From the NCBI RefSeq assembly GCF_016735595.1, contig NZ_JAERRB010000011.1, positions 62,001 through 126,000 of the forward strand: a DNA stretch of 64,000 nt. The letters are read 5' to 3'. Positions 63,122 to 64,000 of this stretch are shown one piece after another (the first letter of the stretch is position 1; each line of letters begins with the position of its first letter). The DNA is from Chryseolinea lacunae. GTDB taxonomy: Bacteria > Bacteroidota > Bacteroidia > Cytophagales > Cyclobacteriaceae. The position numbers and the translations under genes were made by a program. A model generated the notes under the pieces. The model was not told the DNA's origin and made no database searches. It worked only from the letters and a program-made list of their open reading frames with translations.

Positions 63122-64000
63122 ATGAAGAAAATTATCGCTATATGCTTTGTCGCCCTCGTATTTCAGTCGTGTGCTGATATGCTGGAGGAGAAAAATAAAT
63201 CGAATGCCGTTCCGGACTACTTCAACACCATACCCGGTTTTGAAGATGCTGTGAAAGGCGCCTACTCATTCATGCGCTCGTTCTATGCTACCGAACGCGG
63301 AATGTCGCTCACAGTGTTTGGCACCGACGAATACACCAACGGCTCGGATGGAAGCTTCAAGTTTGTGAATCAATACACCTCACAATTCGATTCACGCACC
63401 AGCATCCTGTCGGAACTGTGGACTGATTTTTATCGTGGCATCAACACGGCCAACACGGCCATCGACCGCGCCGACAAGATTGTGGGCCTCGATGCTGCGG
63501 TGAAAACAACCCGTGTGGCCGAAGCAAAATTTCTGCGCGCGCAGTTCTATTTCATTCTTGTGCAATTGTACGGCCCCGTGCCCCTCACACTCAACGAGAC
63601 GGTAACGGCCAGCACCGAAGCCCATCGCGCACCGGTGCCCGACATCTATGATGCCATCGTGGCCGACCTCGAATTTGCCATAGCCAACCTGCCCGCCACC
63701 CAACCCAACTGGGGACGCGCCACCAAACCCGCCGCACAACACCTGTTGTCGCGTGTGCACCTGACGCGGGCCACGGTAGATCCCACGGCCACACCACAGG
63801 AAGAATATCAGAAAGCTGCCGACCTTTCGAACGAAGTGCTCACCAAGTATTCGTTCAAGTTGCTGAGCGACTATGCAAAAGTGTTTGAGCAAGGCTCGGG
63901 CGAAATCAACGAAGAAGTGATCTGGTCTGTGCAATACACCAGCGATCCGTTGACCAACGGCGGCGGCAACAACGCCCACGTGTTTTTCCTCATGGAATAC
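63122..64000 (+). CDS. RagB/SusD family lipoprotein, 3' partial
   Basis: The ATG at 63122 starts a frame open to the window end (293 codons). The lipoprotein signal ends with lipobox FQSC at about 17, and the SusD pattern follows: FEDAVKGAYSFMRSFYA, LWTDFYRGINTANTAID and AEAKFLRAQFYFILVQLYGPVPL. It is the surface partner of the preceding SusC. The C-terminal part lies outside the window. Confidence 0.95.
   Translation, partial: MKKIIAICFVALVFQSCADMLEEKNKSNAVPDYFNTIPGFEDAVKGAYSFMRSFYATERGMSLTVFGTDEYTNGSDGSFKFVNQYTSQFDSRTSILSELWTDFYRGINTANTAIDRADKIVGLDAAVKTTRVAEAKFLRAQFYFILVQLYGPVPLTLNETVTASTEAHRAPVPDIYDAIVADLEFAIANLPATQPNWGRATKPAAQHLLSRVHLTRATVDPTATPQEEYQKAADLSNEVLTKYSFKLLSDYAKVFEQGSGEINEEVIWSVQYTSDPLTNGGGNNAHVFFLMEY

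Overview
The window is chromosomal DNA from a glycan-degrading member of the Bacteroidota, most like a soil or sediment member of the Cytophagales (Chryseolinea/Ohtaekwangia type). The evidence is two SusC/SusD pairs with CarboxypepD_reg and plug domains, many lipoproteins and secreted enzymes, twin-arginine leaders on sugar oxidoreductases, a promoter of the Bacteroidota form (TTTG / TAnnTTTG) before an HU gene, and AUG starts without clear Shine-Dalgarno sequences. The genus is inference. No rRNA, tRNA, CRISPR array, prophage or intact insertion sequence was seen.

Layout. 1-8.9 kb: a polysaccharide utilisation locus (GH97, SusC, SusD, GH71/99-like lipoprotein, SusE/F-like lipoprotein), cut at its 5' end by the window edge. 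9-13.7 kb: a polysaccharide deacetylase, an SGNH esterase, a Tat-exported Gfo/Idh/MocA oxidoreductase translationally coupled to an unknown protein, and a 57-residue coiled-coil gene. 14-20.7 kb: a DHFR-like reductase, an AraC regulator with a hexapeptide acetyltransferase, a Tat-exported zinc alcohol dehydrogenase, a cyclophilin-like lipoprotein, a penicillin-binding-type serine hydrolase and an esterase. 20.8-21.56 kb: gene-free DNA made of two large inverted-repeat units with compensating arm changes, followed by a tandem direct repeat. 21.5-27.7 kb: a methyltransferase, a Cys-rich small protein with a TonB receptor, a sigma factor with a membrane partner, and a gene that looks frameshifted. 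27.7-30.7 kb: AT-richer DNA with three hypothetical secreted proteins, hairpins and a 42-bp tandem repeat.

30.8-48 kb is dense in sugar metabolism: a lipoprotein AGE epimerase, thiolase, OsmC, HU, a Tat-exported hydroxypyruvate-isomerase-like protein, GH51 arabinofuranosidase, NIPSNAP protein, MtgA, a three-gene L-fucose oxidation operon, an SDR behind an orphan TetR-type operator, a GlcN6P/GalN6P deaminase-like protein, GH78 rhamnosidase and a RelE/ParE-type toxin-antitoxin pair. 48.3-59.7 kb: TatA, a YdjC-type deacetylase, a YiaA-like membrane protein, an apparent operon of glucose-dehydrogenase-like SDR, GH63-like glucosidase and GH133 debranching enzyme, an FtsX/MacB permease and another SDR. 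60-64 kb: a second SusC/SusD pair, whose SusD is cut by the window end.

Together the genes suggest a cell that binds and cuts alpha-linked and side-chain-rich glycans (glucose/mannose, arabinose, rhamnose, fucose) at the surface or in the periplasm, then oxidises or rearranges the sugars, partly with Tat-exported redox enzymes. I found no single locus that clearly forms an entirely new system. The strongest unexplained signals are the covarying inverted-repeat units at 20.8-21.3 kb, the 42-bp repeat at 30.4 kb, the dispersed ~120-bp repeat at 18.3 and 26.8 kb, and the loss of expected catalytic residues in the SDR at 41.8 kb and the deaminase at 43.6 kb.
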